DNA of 64,000 nucleotides from contig NZ_CP013355.1 of assembly GCF_001543325.1 (NCBI RefSeq), forward strand, positions 1,208,001-1,272,000, read 5' to 3'. Positions 54,748 to 63,402 of this stretch are shown here, piece after piece. Below the pieces are notes generated by a model. That model saw only the letters and a program-made list of their open reading frames with translations, made no database searches and had not been told where the DNA came from. A program made the translations under genes and the position numbers. The stretch comes from Lutibacter profundi (GTDB taxonomy: Bacteria > Bacteroidota > Bacteroidia > Flavobacteriales > Flavobacteriaceae). Each line of letters begins with the position of its first letter. The stretch's first letter is position 1.

Positions 54748-55653
54748 TTAGAGCATTTTTAATGTGTTAATTTCCATTTCTGTAAGGTGTCTCCAATGAC
54801 CTCTTGGTAAATCTTTTTTAGTTAAGCCCGCAAAAATTACACGATCCAACTTCACTACGCTATAATTAAAATGTTCAAAAATTCTTCTTACAATTCTATT
54901 TCTTCCTGAATGAATTTTAACACCTATTTCGCTTTTTGGCTGATTAATAATATATGAAATCTCATCAACCAAAACTCTTTTCTCGTCTAAAATAAACCCG
55001 TCTGCAATTTTTTGTAAATCACGCATTGATAGCTTTTTATCTAATGATGCATGGTATAATTTTTGAATATTGTGTTTGGGGTGCGTCAATTTTTTTGCCA
55101 ACTCCCCATCATTTGTAAACAATAATAAGCCTGTAGTATTTCGGTCTAATCTACCAACTGGATAAATGCGTTCTTTTGAGGCATTTGCCACTAGTTCCAT
55201 AACGGTTTTACGCCCTCTATCATCATCCATTGTTGTTATAAAATTTTTTGGCTTATTTAATAATACATAGCGCTTCTTTTCAGGACTTATTAAACTTCCA
55301 TCAAACCTCACTTCATCTGTAGGTGAAACTTTAAACCCCATTTCAGTTACTATTTTACCATTAACTGAAGCACTTCCTGATTTTATATAAACATCTGCTT
55401 CTCTTCTAGAACAAATACCTGAATTAGAGATGTATTTATTTAAACGAATACTCTCATTTTCTGAAGAGTTTTCTGGTTGTTTTTTAGTTGAAATTTTTTC
55501 CTTATCAGAAGTAACTCTTTTTTTTCTAGAAATAGGATTATTTTTGAAATTTTTAGAAAACTTCTTTTTATCATTAAACTTTTTAACTGAACTATTTTGA
55601 GAAGTTTTTTTACTTTGTTGTCGTCCTCTCGACGAGTTTTTACTTGAATTCAT
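54748..55653 (-). CDS. RsuA/RluB-family pseudouridine synthase
   Basis: 301 residues. A low-complexity basic, Ser/Lys-rich N-terminal tail (about 1-65), then an S4 RNA-binding domain (IRLNKYISNSGICSRREADV), then the synthase core with the catalytic Asp in YPVGRLDRNTTGLLLFTNDG and the block HSGRNRIVRRIFEHF. It isomerises a specific uridine of ribosomal RNA, most likely 23S (RluB type). The basic tail is common in Bacteroidota members and not part of the fold. Confidence 0.93.
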   Translation of the reverse strand: MNSSKNSSRGRQQSKKTSQNSSVKKFNDKKKFSKNFKNNPISRKKRVTSDKEKISTKKQPENSSENESIRLNKYISNSGICSRREADVYIKSGSASVNGKIVTEMGFKVSPTDEVRFDGSLISPEKKRYVLLNKPKNFITTMDDDRGRKTVMELVANASKERIYPVGRLDRNTTGLLLFTNDGELAKKLTHPKHNIQKLYHASLDKKLSMRDLQKIADGFILDEKRVLVDEISYIINQPKSEIGVKIHSGRNRIVRRIFEHFNYSVVKLDRVIFAGLTKKDLPRGHWRHLTEMEINTLKML

Positions 55654-55709
55654 TTTTTATATTTTTTGCAAAAATAGCTTATTCAATTGACACTTAAATA
55701 AATATTTAC

Positions 55710-56645
55710 TTATTTAAGTAGTATTTTATCAATTATTATTGAATAATCTATAAATGCCAAACTAAACACGCCTGCAACAATCAACAATTTTAAAATTAAA
55801 TGTAATAATACATAATTGCGCTTACTGTTGCTTAACCACAGTACAACTACAAATACCAGAAGAACAACTATACTTGAGTAAAAAAAATATTTCATCCCTC
55901 CAATTTCAGGATATCTTAGTAAAAAATAAATTGGATTTAAGGTTAAAAGAGTTAAAAGAGTAATGAGTATTTTAGTGAAATATTCGCCATATTTTACAGG
56001 TATCGTTTGATAATTATGTATAAAATCTCCTTTAATTTTTTCCAAATCTTTTATCAATTCCCTTATCAATAAAATAAAAAATAAAAATGCTGCATGTGTA
56101 AAAATTATTTCAGAAAAATTTTTATAATACACAAAAATAGCAAAGAAAGGTAGTAATGCTAAAATAGCAGCTGAAAATAACCCAGTTAAAGGGTATTTTT
56201 TTAACTTATGTGAATACAACCAGATTAAAAAAATATATACAGAAAAAAACAAGGCAGCTCTCCAAGAAACCAATAGGGCAATTACAACACCAATGAAGTT
56301 AAACAAAAAATAAATTGTTAATTTTGTTTTTTGATCAACTATACTATCAATTTTTGATTTTAAAGGTCTGTTTATTTTATCCGTTTCAGCATCATAAAAA
56401 TTATTTATAATGTATCCAGAAGCAATTACACAAACTGTTGAAAGCACAATAAAATACAAGTTTATGTCAAGTAAAACATATCGTAATGATTTTTCTGGAG
56501 AGAAAATAAATATTGAAGCTAAATATTGGGCTATTACAATTAATAATATATTGTAACCCCTAACTACAGAAAACAAACTCAACGCCTTTATATAAAAAGG
56601 AGCCTGCTTTTTACTGTTATTTTTAGAAATTTCTAATAAATCCAT
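55710..56645 (-). CDS. UbiA-type prenyltransferase (geranylgeranylglycerol-phosphate geranylgeranyltransferase-like)
   Basis: 311 residues, about eight membrane helices. The first Asp-rich motif is NNFYDAETDKINRP (about 86-99) and the second IKDLEKIKGD (about 196-205), both needed for Mg-diphosphate binding. The sequence resembles the digeranylgeranylglyceryl-phosphate synthase-like group found in many Bacteroidota, whose product there is not settled. It follows mevalonate kinase and mvaD on the same strand, tying it to isoprenoid supply. Confidence 0.85.
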   Translation of the reverse strand: MDLLEISKNNSKKQAPFYIKALSLFSVVRGYNILLIVIAQYLASIFIFSPEKSLRYVLLDINLYFIVLSTVCVIASGYIINNFYDAETDKINRPLKSKIDSIVDQKTKLTIYFLFNFIGVVIALLVSWRAALFFSVYIFLIWLYSHKLKKYPLTGLFSAAILALLPFFAIFVYYKNFSEIIFTHAAFLFFILLIRELIKDLEKIKGDFIHNYQTIPVKYGEYFTKILITLLTLLTLNPIYFLLRYPEIGGMKYFFYSSIVVLLVFVVVLWLSNSKRNYVLLHLILKLLIVAGVFSLAFIDYSIIIDKILLK

Positions 56646-56700
56646 AAAAAATAAGAAAGTGTAACAATATAAACACCTTATTTATGTAAATAATAAAGTG

Positions 56701-57627
56701 CTAAAATCTATAAACTAATTCTAGTTTATAATCTTTTAAAATATTCTTAGTTTTAATATAATCTTCTGTAAAACCTAAAATATAACCACCACCACCTGAA
56801 CCACAAAGCTTCAAATAATAATCATTAGAATCAATTCCTTTTTGCCAAACGTTATGAAAGGTTTGTGGAATCATTGGTTTAAAATTTTCAAGTACTACTT
56901 TTGATAATTGTTTTACATTACCAAACAGCGATTTTACATTTCCTCCTAAAAAATCATCAATACAGGCATCAGTATATTTTGCAAAATCTTCATTTAACAT
57001 TTTCCGAAAACCTTCGTTCTTCATTTTATTCATAAAAATGGTAACCATTGGTTCAGTTTCGCCAACCATTTCTGAATCTAATAAAAATACAGCTCCTTTT
57101 CCTTCTTTTTGAGATGGAATTCCGGTTGGTTCTAAATTATCTTTTGAATTGATTAGAATTGGTAAACTTAAATATGAATTCAAAGGGTCTAAACCAGAAC
57201 TTTTCCCATGAAAATAAGATTCCATAAAAGAAAAAATCTGTTTTAATTTTAGTAATTTTTCACGTGTTAAATTTTCTAGAACCGTAATTTTATCATTGGC
57301 ATACTTATCGTAAATTGAAGCTACCAAAGCACCTGAACTACCTACGCCATAACCCTGCGGAATACTAGAATCAAAATACATTCCCTCATCTAAATCTGCT
57401 TTTAAGTCTTGTAGCCTTAATGAAACTAACTCTTGATTTGAAGTTGCTAAGTATTCGTAGAAATTTTGTAATTTTTTATTTGATTTTTTTACTTCTTCTG
57501 TTAAAATAGCTGCTTTTTTTAAAGCACCTTGATAACTATTGTATGGTATTGCTAAACCTTTGGAGTCTTTTATAATACCGTACTCACCGAAGAGTAAAAT
57601 TTTTGCGTAAAAAAGTGGTCCTTTCAT
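56701..57627 (-). CDS. Mevalonate kinase (GHMP family)
   Basis: 308 residues. GHMP kinase motif 1 FYAKILLFGEYGIIKD at the N-terminus, the ATP loop PQGYGVGSSGALVAS (motif 2, about 90-105), SSGLDPLNSYLSLP and motif 3 KLCGSGGGGYILGF near the C-terminus. It phosphorylates mevalonate in the mevalonate route to isoprenoids. Its place between mvaD and the UbiA gene supports this assignment over other GHMP kinases. Confidence 0.88.
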   Translation of the reverse strand: MKGPLFYAKILLFGEYGIIKDSKGLAIPYNSYQGALKKAAILTEEVKKSNKKLQNFYEYLATSNQELVSLRLQDLKADLDEGMYFDSSIPQGYGVGSSGALVASIYDKYANDKITVLENLTREKLLKLKQIFSFMESYFHGKSSGLDPLNSYLSLPILINSKDNLEPTGIPSQKEGKGAVFLLDSEMVGETEPMVTIFMNKMKNEGFRKMLNEDFAKYTDACIDDFLGGNVKSLFGNVKQLSKVVLENFKPMIPQTFHNVWQKGIDSNDYYLKLCGSGGGGYILGFTEDYIKTKNILKDYKLELVYRF

Positions 57628-57636
57628 AAAATTTAA

Positions 57637-58008
57637 TTAAAAATGAAAAATTAACCTTTTAGAAGATTTAACAATACTAACTAATAACTTCAATATTTCA
57701 GTTGATTTTATTTTATATTCTTTAAATGTATTTTCATTAATAAATTTTGTTTTAAAAAGCAACTCCAACCAATATCCCGTTTCGTTTGCTTCTTTTAAAC
57801 TTATTGACATTTTACTACTAAAATCAGCCTTGCTTTGGGCAAATTCTGCCTCTCTAACATTTGCTCCAATTGAAGTCCCCGATTTTAATAATTGTCTGGA
57901 CATCACAAATTCTTTTTTATTCTCTACCAAATCTTTATAAAGAGATACAATGTCAATCGCAAATTGAAAACTCTTATTCTTAATTAGATTTTCTTTTATC
58001 ATAAACAA
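57637..58008 (-). CDS. Four-helix bundle protein (S23/intervening-sequence type)
   Basis: 123 residues, all helical. Family blocks: KSFQFAIDIVSLYKDL, MSRQLLKSGTSIGANVREAE, SKADFSSKMSISLKEANETG and YWLELLFKT. These proteins occur inside 23S rRNA intervening sequences and as free-standing genes, and their function is unclear. Here it sits between mvaD and mevalonate kinase (18- and 9-base gaps) as a passenger in a metabolic operon. ATG 58002 is an equally possible start. Confidence 0.9.
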   Translation of the reverse strand: MFMIKENLIKNKSFQFAIDIVSLYKDLVENKKEFVMSRQLLKSGTSIGANVREAEFAQSKADFSSKMSISLKEANETGYWLELLFKTKFINENTFKEYKIKSTEILKLLVSIVKSSKRLIFHF

Positions 58009-58026
58009 ATTATTAATTATTCACTT

Positions 58027-59196
58027 TTAATTATTAATTATTTGTTTAGCTCCTTGTCCAACCCTATCGCAAATATAATGATTTTCTTGACACAATGGCA
58101 CTAGCTCTTTTATTATAAAATTGTTAATCCTTTCTTTTTCGTTTTCAGGATACAACACATGAACATTGGCTCCAGCATCTAAGGTAAAGCAAATATTAGC
58201 ATTTGCTTTATTTCTAAATTCCCATATTTTATGAATAATTTTTAAAGTATTTGGTTTCATTAGTATAAAATATGGATTGCTTGTCATCATCATTGCATGT
58301 AATGTTAGTGCTTCACTTTCCACCAAACTACTAAATTCTTTTAAATTTCCGGTTTGAAGAATTTTTGACAATTTTGATATATTTTCATTTGCCTGTAAAA
58401 AGCGTTGTTGTGCAAATGGATGATTGTGCATTAATTGATGCCCAACAGTACTTGACACTTGTTTTTCACCTTCATCAACTAGCAAAATGGTATCGTGATA
58501 ATTTTTGAAATTTTTGTGCATTTTATACGGAAATTTTATCCCAAATAAATTTGAACTTCCTTTAATATCTGAATGATTTCCCCAAACAATTAATTCACCT
58601 TCAATACTTCTACACGCGCTTCCTGAACCTAAACGCGCTAAAAATGATGCTTTTTTATTGAAATAATCATCTGTCATCACAGGGTTTAGTTCTTTCTCCA
58701 AACTCATAATACACAAAGCCAACGCACTCATTCCACTTGCGGATGATGCAATACCACTACTGTGAGGAAAAGAATTACGTGATTTTATTACAAAATCATA
58801 TTGCTTTAAAAACGGAACATATTGTTCTATTCTTTCAAAGAATTTTTGAATTTTAGGTTTGAAATCTTCTTTTTTCTCTCCTTCGAAATAAATATCAAAG
58901 TTAAAACTTCGACTCCGCTCAGCCTTCTCCAATTCGTCATGCTGAACTTGTTTCAGCATCTCATTATAAGAACCTGCACTTCGACTCCGCTCAGTGTCCA
59001 AATTTGTATATTCTAACGTAGTTAACGTAAAACAAGCATCTAACGTAAAACTAATGGAAGTATTTTCAGGAATTTGAGGTTCTTTTTTTCCCCAATATTT
59101 TACCAAAGCAATATTACTTGGCGTTTTCCAAGTGAAACTCCCTTCAGCAGCTTTTGTAGTATCAAAATTAGTTAGAATAAAGTCAGATTCAATCAA
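58027..59196 (-). CDS. mvaD: Diphosphomevalonate decarboxylase with repeat-derived in-frame insertion
   Basis: 389 residues from a TTG at 59196. GHMP-fold enzyme that makes isopentenyl diphosphate. Motifs: SNIALVKYWGKKEPQIPENT, the ATP loop PHSSGIASSASGMSALALC, SGSACRSIEG and the C-terminal DAGANVHVLYP. The TTG is preferred because a TATCTTTG box (59212-59219, minus) lies inside the longer frame beginning at 59238. Between LEYTNLDT and FNFDIYFEGE about 35-40 residues (ERSRSAGSYNEMLKQVQHDE, then LEKAERSRS) are translated from three dispersed repeats, in frame and without stops. The site is a loop far from the ATP motif, so activity is probably retained. Confidence 0.93.
   Translation of the reverse strand: MIESDFILTNFDTTKAAEGSFTWKTPSNIALVKYWGKKEPQIPENTSISFTLDACFTLTTLEYTNLDTERSRSAGSYNEMLKQVQHDELEKAERSRSFNFDIYFEGEKKEDFKPKIQKFFERIEQYVPFLKQYDFVIKSRNSFPHSSGIASSASGMSALALCIMSLEKELNPVMTDDYFNKKASFLARLGSGSACRSIEGELIVWGNHSDIKGSSNLFGIKFPYKMHKNFKNYHDTILLVDEGEKQVSSTVGHQLMHNHPFAQQRFLQANENISKLSKILQTGNLKEFSSLVESEALTLHAMMMTSNPYFILMKPNTLKIIHKIWEFRNKANANICFTLDAGANVHVLYPENEKERINNFIIKELVPLCQENHYICDRVGQGAKQIINN
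58909..59000. repeat. Three dispersed repeats translated inside mvaD
   Basis: CTTCGACTCCGCTCAGCC (58909-58926), a CTGAACTTGTTTCAG-family copy (58939-58962) and CTTCGACTCCGCTCAGTG (58979-58996) in one block. Both families also occur intergenically. Confidence 0.88.
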
Positions 59197-59395
59197 AATA
59201 AAAATTTTGAGCAAAGATAATTGTTTTAAGGTGCACAAATTATTTTATGTCACATTTTTTTATAGACCAATTACCTATTTACACCCTTATTCAAACAATT
59301 TTAAGGATTGTTTACAATTTAGCTCTAAATTTGTTAAATAGGTAACTTAATTTGTCAACTATCGAAAAAATAAACTATTCAATTTAAAATCATTT

Positions 59396-59403
59396 TACAT
59401 TTG
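59396..59403 (+). promoter_or_regulatory. -7 box before the MotA/TolQ/ExbB remnant
   Basis: TACATTTG, 28 bases before the ATG at 59432. No clear -33 box. Confidence 0.5.
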
Positions 59404-59431
59404 AAAAAGTTTAATTTAAAATTTAGTTATT

Positions 59432-59779
59432 ATGTTTTTATCAATTCTAAATGATGGCGGCCCCGCTTTTATGTATCTACTTTTATTAATTTTAATTTTA
59501 GTTATCATCTTAATTGTTAAAGGTTTTCTAAAAAAAAGAAATCTTCAAAAAACAATAAATTTAGTTAATCATTTCACCTTATTTGCTGTTGTTTGGGGTT
59601 TTTATGCCAAATTTTAGGCTTAATAAGTGCTTTTGACGCTATTGAAATAGTAAAAGATTTCGCCTGCTATACTGGCTAGAGGCTTAAAAATAAGCTTTCT
59701 AACACCTGCCTTCGGATTATATATTTTTCTAGTTGGTAGATTGGGAATTATCACCCTTATATGGATGCAAAAAGATTAA
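59432..59779 (+). pseudogene. MotA/TolQ/ExbB-like membrane protein, decayed
   Basis: The intact part encodes 61 residues (NDGGPAFMYLLLLILILVII, then FAVVWGF) and stops. Further frames carry on the same protein: QILGLISAFDAIEIVKD from about 59611, then ISPAILARGLKISFLTPAFG and LYIFLVGRLGIITLIWMQKD to a TAA at 59777-59779. Two small indels (near 59600-59610 and near 59655-59662) break the frame. The intact gene would encode about 115 residues with three membrane helices. Function of the small flavobacterial relatives is unknown. A MITE-like element begins at its stop codon. Confidence 0.8.
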
Positions 59780-59986
59780 TTTTATAGAGGTCAGTAGCTA
59801 GTTTCATACAATTAATTTAATAAATTCTATTTGTTTGTGTCAGGTCGAGCACAGTCGAGACCTATTTATGTGTGATATAGTTCTCGACTGCGCTCGAACA
59901 GACAAATTATTTTTCATTACACTTTTTATATTCAGTGTTTTACCATTTCAAATTTATATGTAGTTATCTACTAACCTATAAAATTT
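59778..59986. mobile_element. MITE-like element, 209 bp, copy C
   Basis: Left end AATTTTATAGAGGTCAGTAG and right end TCTACTAACCTATAAAATT are inverted repeats. The interior matches copy B (37836-38044) with about ten differences, including GTTTCATACAATTAATTTAA and ATTATTTTTCATTACACTTT. Internal inverted repeat TCGAGCACAGTCGAGA/TCTCGACTGCGCTCGA. No ORF. It lies directly at the stop of the MotA/TolQ/ExbB remnant and 46 bases before the thiN promoter box. Confidence 0.75.
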
Positions 59987-60031
59987 TATTAAAAATTTAA
60001 GAATTATTTAATATTTAGGTGTCTTTTTCGT

Positions 60032-60039
60032 TATTTTTG
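60032..60039 (+). promoter_or_regulatory. -7 box of thiN
   Basis: TATTTTTG seven bases before the ATG at 60046, implying a nearly leaderless mRNA. No TPP riboswitch fits in this space. Confidence 0.55.
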
Positions 60040-60045
60040 TAATCT

Positions 60046-60654
60046 ATGAAAACGAAAAAGGCATTTATTTTACTAAATGGTTCAGCACCTAGTTACCTTC
60101 CTGATTTATCTGAATATGAAATTGTTTGTGCTATTGATGGTGCTTATAACTACTTTGAAGCAAACAACATTGTACCAGATTTAGTTACTGGCGATTTTGA
60201 TTCTATTAACTCAATACCTACCTCTATTGAAGTTTTAAAAACACCCAATCAAAATTTTACCGATTTTGAAAAAGCATTACAAATATTAAAACAACGTGGT
60301 TTTTATCATATTGATGTTTATGGTGGAAGTGGCAAAGAACATGACCATTTTTTAGGCAATATAAGTACTGCCTTACAATGGAAAATAGGTTTAAATATTA
60401 CTTTTTTTGATGACTTTGGAAAATACTTTTTTATTGAAGAAAGTATCTATTTGACAAATATAATTGGGAAAAACATCTCATTAATTCCACTACCAATTGC
60501 AAGTGGAGTTGTAACCGAAGGATTATTATACCCTATTAAAAATGAAACATTAACCTTTGGTGAACGTATTGGAACTAGAAATAAAGCATCTGAAAATGAA
60601 GTTGAAATTTCTCTTGAAAAAGGCGATTTACTTATTTATATTAGTCATAATTAA
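60046..60654 (+). CDS. thiN: Thiamine pyrophosphokinase
   Basis: 202 residues. Converts thiamine to thiamine diphosphate. Blocks: CAIDGAYNYFE, PDLVTGDFDSI with the conserved Asp motif, TPNQNFTDFEKALQ, YGGSGKEHDHFLGN and a C-terminal beta-domain with TEGLLYPIKNE and GTRNKAS. Next to it lies a 78-residue gene of unknown function. Confidence 0.93.
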   Translation: MKTKKAFILLNGSAPSYLPDLSEYEIVCAIDGAYNYFEANNIVPDLVTGDFDSINSIPTSIEVLKTPNQNFTDFEKALQILKQRGFYHIDVYGGSGKEHDHFLGNISTALQWKIGLNITFFDDFGKYFFIEESIYLTNIIGKNISLIPLPIASGVVTEGLLYPIKNETLTFGERIGTRNKASENEVEISLEKGDLLIYISHN

Positions 60655-60666
60655 ACCTCATTAAAA

Positions 60667-60903
60667 TTGAATAGAAAACTAAAACTCATTTGGGATTTCA
60701 GAGGAAGAGATGCTGAAAAAACTGCTGAACATCAAGCAATTCACCTAAAAGAATTTGCTTTACAAGAAAAACTACCTTTTTACGAAAGTAACTTTACACA
60801 ACTTTCTGAAAATTACAGCATTGCATATATAATTGTAGATGAATCTCACATGAAAATTTATAGAGATGCTTTAAAACCACATAGAGGTGAAGTAGCAGAT
60901 TAG
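60667..60903 (+). CDS. Small conserved-looking protein, unknown function
   Basis: 78 residues from a TTG at 60667 (NRKLKLIWDFRGRDAEKTAE). Compact alpha/beta, no Cys, cytoplasmic. The DFRG and KPHRGEVAD ends look conserved from memory in Flavobacteriaceae, but I know no family name. It is 12 bases after thiN and probably cotranscribed. Confidence 0.75.
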   Translation: MNRKLKLIWDFRGRDAEKTAEHQAIHLKEFALQEKLPFYESNFTQLSENYSIAYIIVDESHMKIYRDALKPHRGEVAD

Positions 60904-60937
60904 TTATAGGTTATAAAAATTAGTTATTTCCAAATCT

Positions 60938-60965
60938 GTCATTCTGAACTTGATTCAGAATCTAA
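60938..60965. repeat. Dispersed palindrome, CTGAACTTGTTTCAG family, diverged
   Basis: TGTCATTCTGAACTTGATTC then AGAATCTA. A second partial palindrome (AACCTGAA/TTCAGGTT) is at 60992-61014. Confidence 0.7.
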
Positions 60966-61027
60966 ATATCTGGGTAATATTATTTGTAAGAACCTGAAAT
61001 AAATTCAGGTTAACGTATGATTTACTA

Positions 61028-62239
61028 CTAACCTCCAACTGAATTAGCTACAACCCACCCACCAGTCCACGCATTTTGAAAATTAAATCCACCAGTAATT
61101 GCATCAATATTTAAAATTTCACCTGCAAAAAATAAGTTTTTGTGTAGCTTACTTTCAAAACGTTTAAAATTTATTTCTTTTAAATCTATCCCTCCAGCCG
61201 TTACAAACTCCTCTTTAAACGTACTTTTACCATGCACTTTAAAAGTACACTTCGTTAGTTGTTTTGCCAGCGCCTCTAATTGTTTATTATTTAATTGTGC
61301 CCATTGAGAGTTTGAAGATATTTGAGCTGCAATTACTAGTTTCTCCCATAAACGTTTTGAAATTACTTCAAAAACGGATCGTAAAATAACTTGTTTTCTA
61401 GCATGCTCTTTTTTAGTTGATTTTAATGTTTCTAAAACAGTTTCTAATTTTTTAGACAACCAATTAACTTCTATTTCAAACTGATATTCTTTTTGGTGAA
61501 ATTCTAATGCTCCCCAAGCTGATAGTTTTAAAATTCCAGGTCCGCTTAAACCCCAATGTGTAATTAATAAAGGACCTTGTTCATCAAGTTTTGAATTCAA
61601 TACTTTTACTGAGGCCATTGGCACTGAAGTTCCAGGAATATCTTTCAACCTATTATCTTCAATATTGAAAGTAAATAATGAAGGAACTGGTTGAATAACT
61701 TTATGCCCTAATGCTGAAACCATTTGCCATACTTTTGAATTGCTTCCTGAAGCAACCAATAAATAATCGGCTATAAATTCATTAGAATTCGTTTTTACTA
61801 TAAATGTATCTTCCTCTTTTTTAATTGCTTCAACTCTTGTACTTGTTTTTACTTTAACTCCTGCCTTTTGTGCACTTTCCAAAAAACAATCAATAATAGT
61901 TTGAGAAGAATTTGATACTGGAAAAACTCGATTGTCATCTTCTATTTTTAAGGGAACTTCTCTATTTTCAAACCATTCCATAGTATCACCTGTCATAAAT
62001 TGATGAAATGGGCCACGCAACTCTTTTTTACCTCTTGGATAAAATTCAACTAATTCTTGAGGTGTAAAACATGCGTGTGTTACATTGCAACGTCCGCCAC
62101 CACTTACTTTTAACTTTTGTAATACATTATTGCTTCCTTCTAAAATAGTAACTTCCATTTCTGGATTTAATTCTGCCGCGTTTATGGCAGCAAAAAAACC
62201 TGCTGCTCCACCTCCAATTATGATTAATTTTTTCTTCAT
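61028..62239 (-). CDS. HI0933/YhiN-family flavoprotein
   Basis: 403 residues. FAD-binding GGGAAGFFAAINAAE at the N-terminus, then KVSGGGRCNVTHA, which is characteristic of the HI0933/BaiN-like family, and the closing block AGEILNIDAITGGFNFQNAW. Cytoplasmic oxidoreductase of unknown substrate. The start overlaps nothing. It follows the GYDIA kinase gene on the same strand after a repeat-bearing gap of 124 bases. Confidence 0.93.
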   Translation of the reverse strand: MKKKLIIIGGGAAGFFAAINAAELNPEMEVTILEGSNNVLQKLKVSGGGRCNVTHACFTPQELVEFYPRGKKELRGPFHQFMTGDTMEWFENREVPLKIEDDNRVFPVSNSSQTIIDCFLESAQKAGVKVKTSTRVEAIKKEEDTFIVKTNSNEFIADYLLVASGSNSKVWQMVSALGHKVIQPVPSLFTFNIEDNRLKDIPGTSVPMASVKVLNSKLDEQGPLLITHWGLSGPGILKLSAWGALEFHQKEYQFEIEVNWLSKKLETVLETLKSTKKEHARKQVILRSVFEVISKRLWEKLVIAAQISSNSQWAQLNNKQLEALAKQLTKCTFKVHGKSTFKEEFVTAGGIDLKEINFKRFESKLHKNLFFAGEILNIDAITGGFNFQNAWTGGWVVANSVGG

Positions 62240-62294
62240 ATTAACTAGGTATCCTTTTTCTATTGATAAAAAAGAAACAAAAAAATCTAGGTTT

Positions 62295-62361
62295 ACGGTG
62301 ATTGAGCGGAGCCGAAATCACTTTCTTAATAGTTTACGGCTTCGACTCCGCTCAGCCACCA
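62295..62361. repeat. Inverted pair of GAGCGnAGTCGAA-family repeats
   Basis: ACGGTGATTGAGCGGAGCCG then AAATC (62295-62319), and ACGGCTTCGACTCCGCTCAG then CCACC (62335-62360) can pair as a long stem in the transcript between the GYDIA kinase and YhiN genes. Confidence 0.85.
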
Positions 62362-62363
62362 AA

Positions 62364-63293
62364 TTATAAAATTAATTCTTTATAAGGTATTACCGTATGA
62401 AATCCTTTTTCATTAAAGTAATTGGTTGTATCTGTGTTACCTGTTGCCAAAATAAAATCACCTCCCCAAGCTCCCAAGCTTTTAGTTTGTCCAAAATAAT
62501 CAGAAAATAATAATTCTTGAACAGTTTTTATTTGAATTGTTTTTGAAACAATTTGCTCATGTTCAATTAGTAGCTTTTCAAAATCTTTTAAGTTATTACA
62601 AGCTACAAACTCTTGTGTTAAATTTGAAATCTGATTTATTTCTGAAGTTAAATTTCCTTTTAATTCATTAAATCGCTGAATACCTTCTCTACTATTTTGT
62701 TTTTTATTTAAATACACAAAAAATAAGTTTTCTTTAAATGAAGGATTGAAATTCACTTTTTCTATAATTGGCTCAAATTCATTTTTAGCATATAAAATTG
62801 GTGTATTATTTTGAGCACAAGCAATATCGTAACCACTTCCTCCAAAAGTTTTCTCTAATAACTCATAAGGATTAATTTTTGCCCAATTGGCAATATTATT
62901 TAGTAAAGTTGAAGAGGTTCCCAATCCCCAATTATTAGGAAATGTTAGGTTTGTTTTCACTAAAAATCCTGTTGCTGACTTTAAAAAAGACGGATTTAAT
63001 TTTTGAGCTTCTTTTAAAATCTTAGCTAAATTCTCAGCTAATTTATCATTCCCTCCATCTTTTCCAGATTCAAAAGTAGCACTTGCTAAACGTAGTTTTG
63101 GTAAATCAAAAATAGCTTCAAGCCAACATTTACCTTCATTTGTAAAACTGTTCCAAATTAATTGAGGTTCATTAATTGGTTCAACCATTAAATCTTGACC
63201 ACAAGTTGTTGGAACAGCCAATGCTTTTGCGCCTTCCAATACAAAATATTCGCCTGTTAATAATAATTTTCCGTTGCTGTAAAATGCTTTCAT
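62364..63293 (-). CDS. GYDIA-family GHMP kinase (candidate phosphomevalonate kinase)
   Basis: 309 residues. Motif 1 SNGKLLLTGEYFVLEGAKAL, ATP-loop NNWGLGTSSTLLNNI and the naming motif FGGSGYDIACAQ are clear. The C-terminal end AWGGDFILATGN replaces the usual motif 3. The family is found in Bacteroidota with a mevalonate pathway lacking a standard phosphomevalonate kinase, and the neighbour here is HMG-CoA reductase. I therefore infer a phosphomevalonate kinase role. This is family context, not proof. Confidence 0.88.
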   Translation of the reverse strand: MKAFYSNGKLLLTGEYFVLEGAKALAVPTTCGQDLMVEPINEPQLIWNSFTNEGKCWLEAIFDLPKLRLASATFESGKDGGNDKLAENLAKILKEAQKLNPSFLKSATGFLVKTNLTFPNNWGLGTSSTLLNNIANWAKINPYELLEKTFGGSGYDIACAQNNTPILYAKNEFEPIIEKVNFNPSFKENLFFVYLNKKQNSREGIQRFNELKGNLTSEINQISNLTQEFVACNNLKDFEKLLIEHEQIVSKTIQIKTVQELLFSDYFGQTKSLGAWGGDFILATGNTDTTNYFNEKGFHTVIPYKELIL

Positions 63294-63402
63294 TAGTTAT
63301 TATCTATTCATTTGTGACAACCAATAGAATCAAAGCCAAAACCTTAAATAATTTCGATTCCGATCAATGACCATATCAAATTAATTCTATCCTTCATCTA
63401 TA

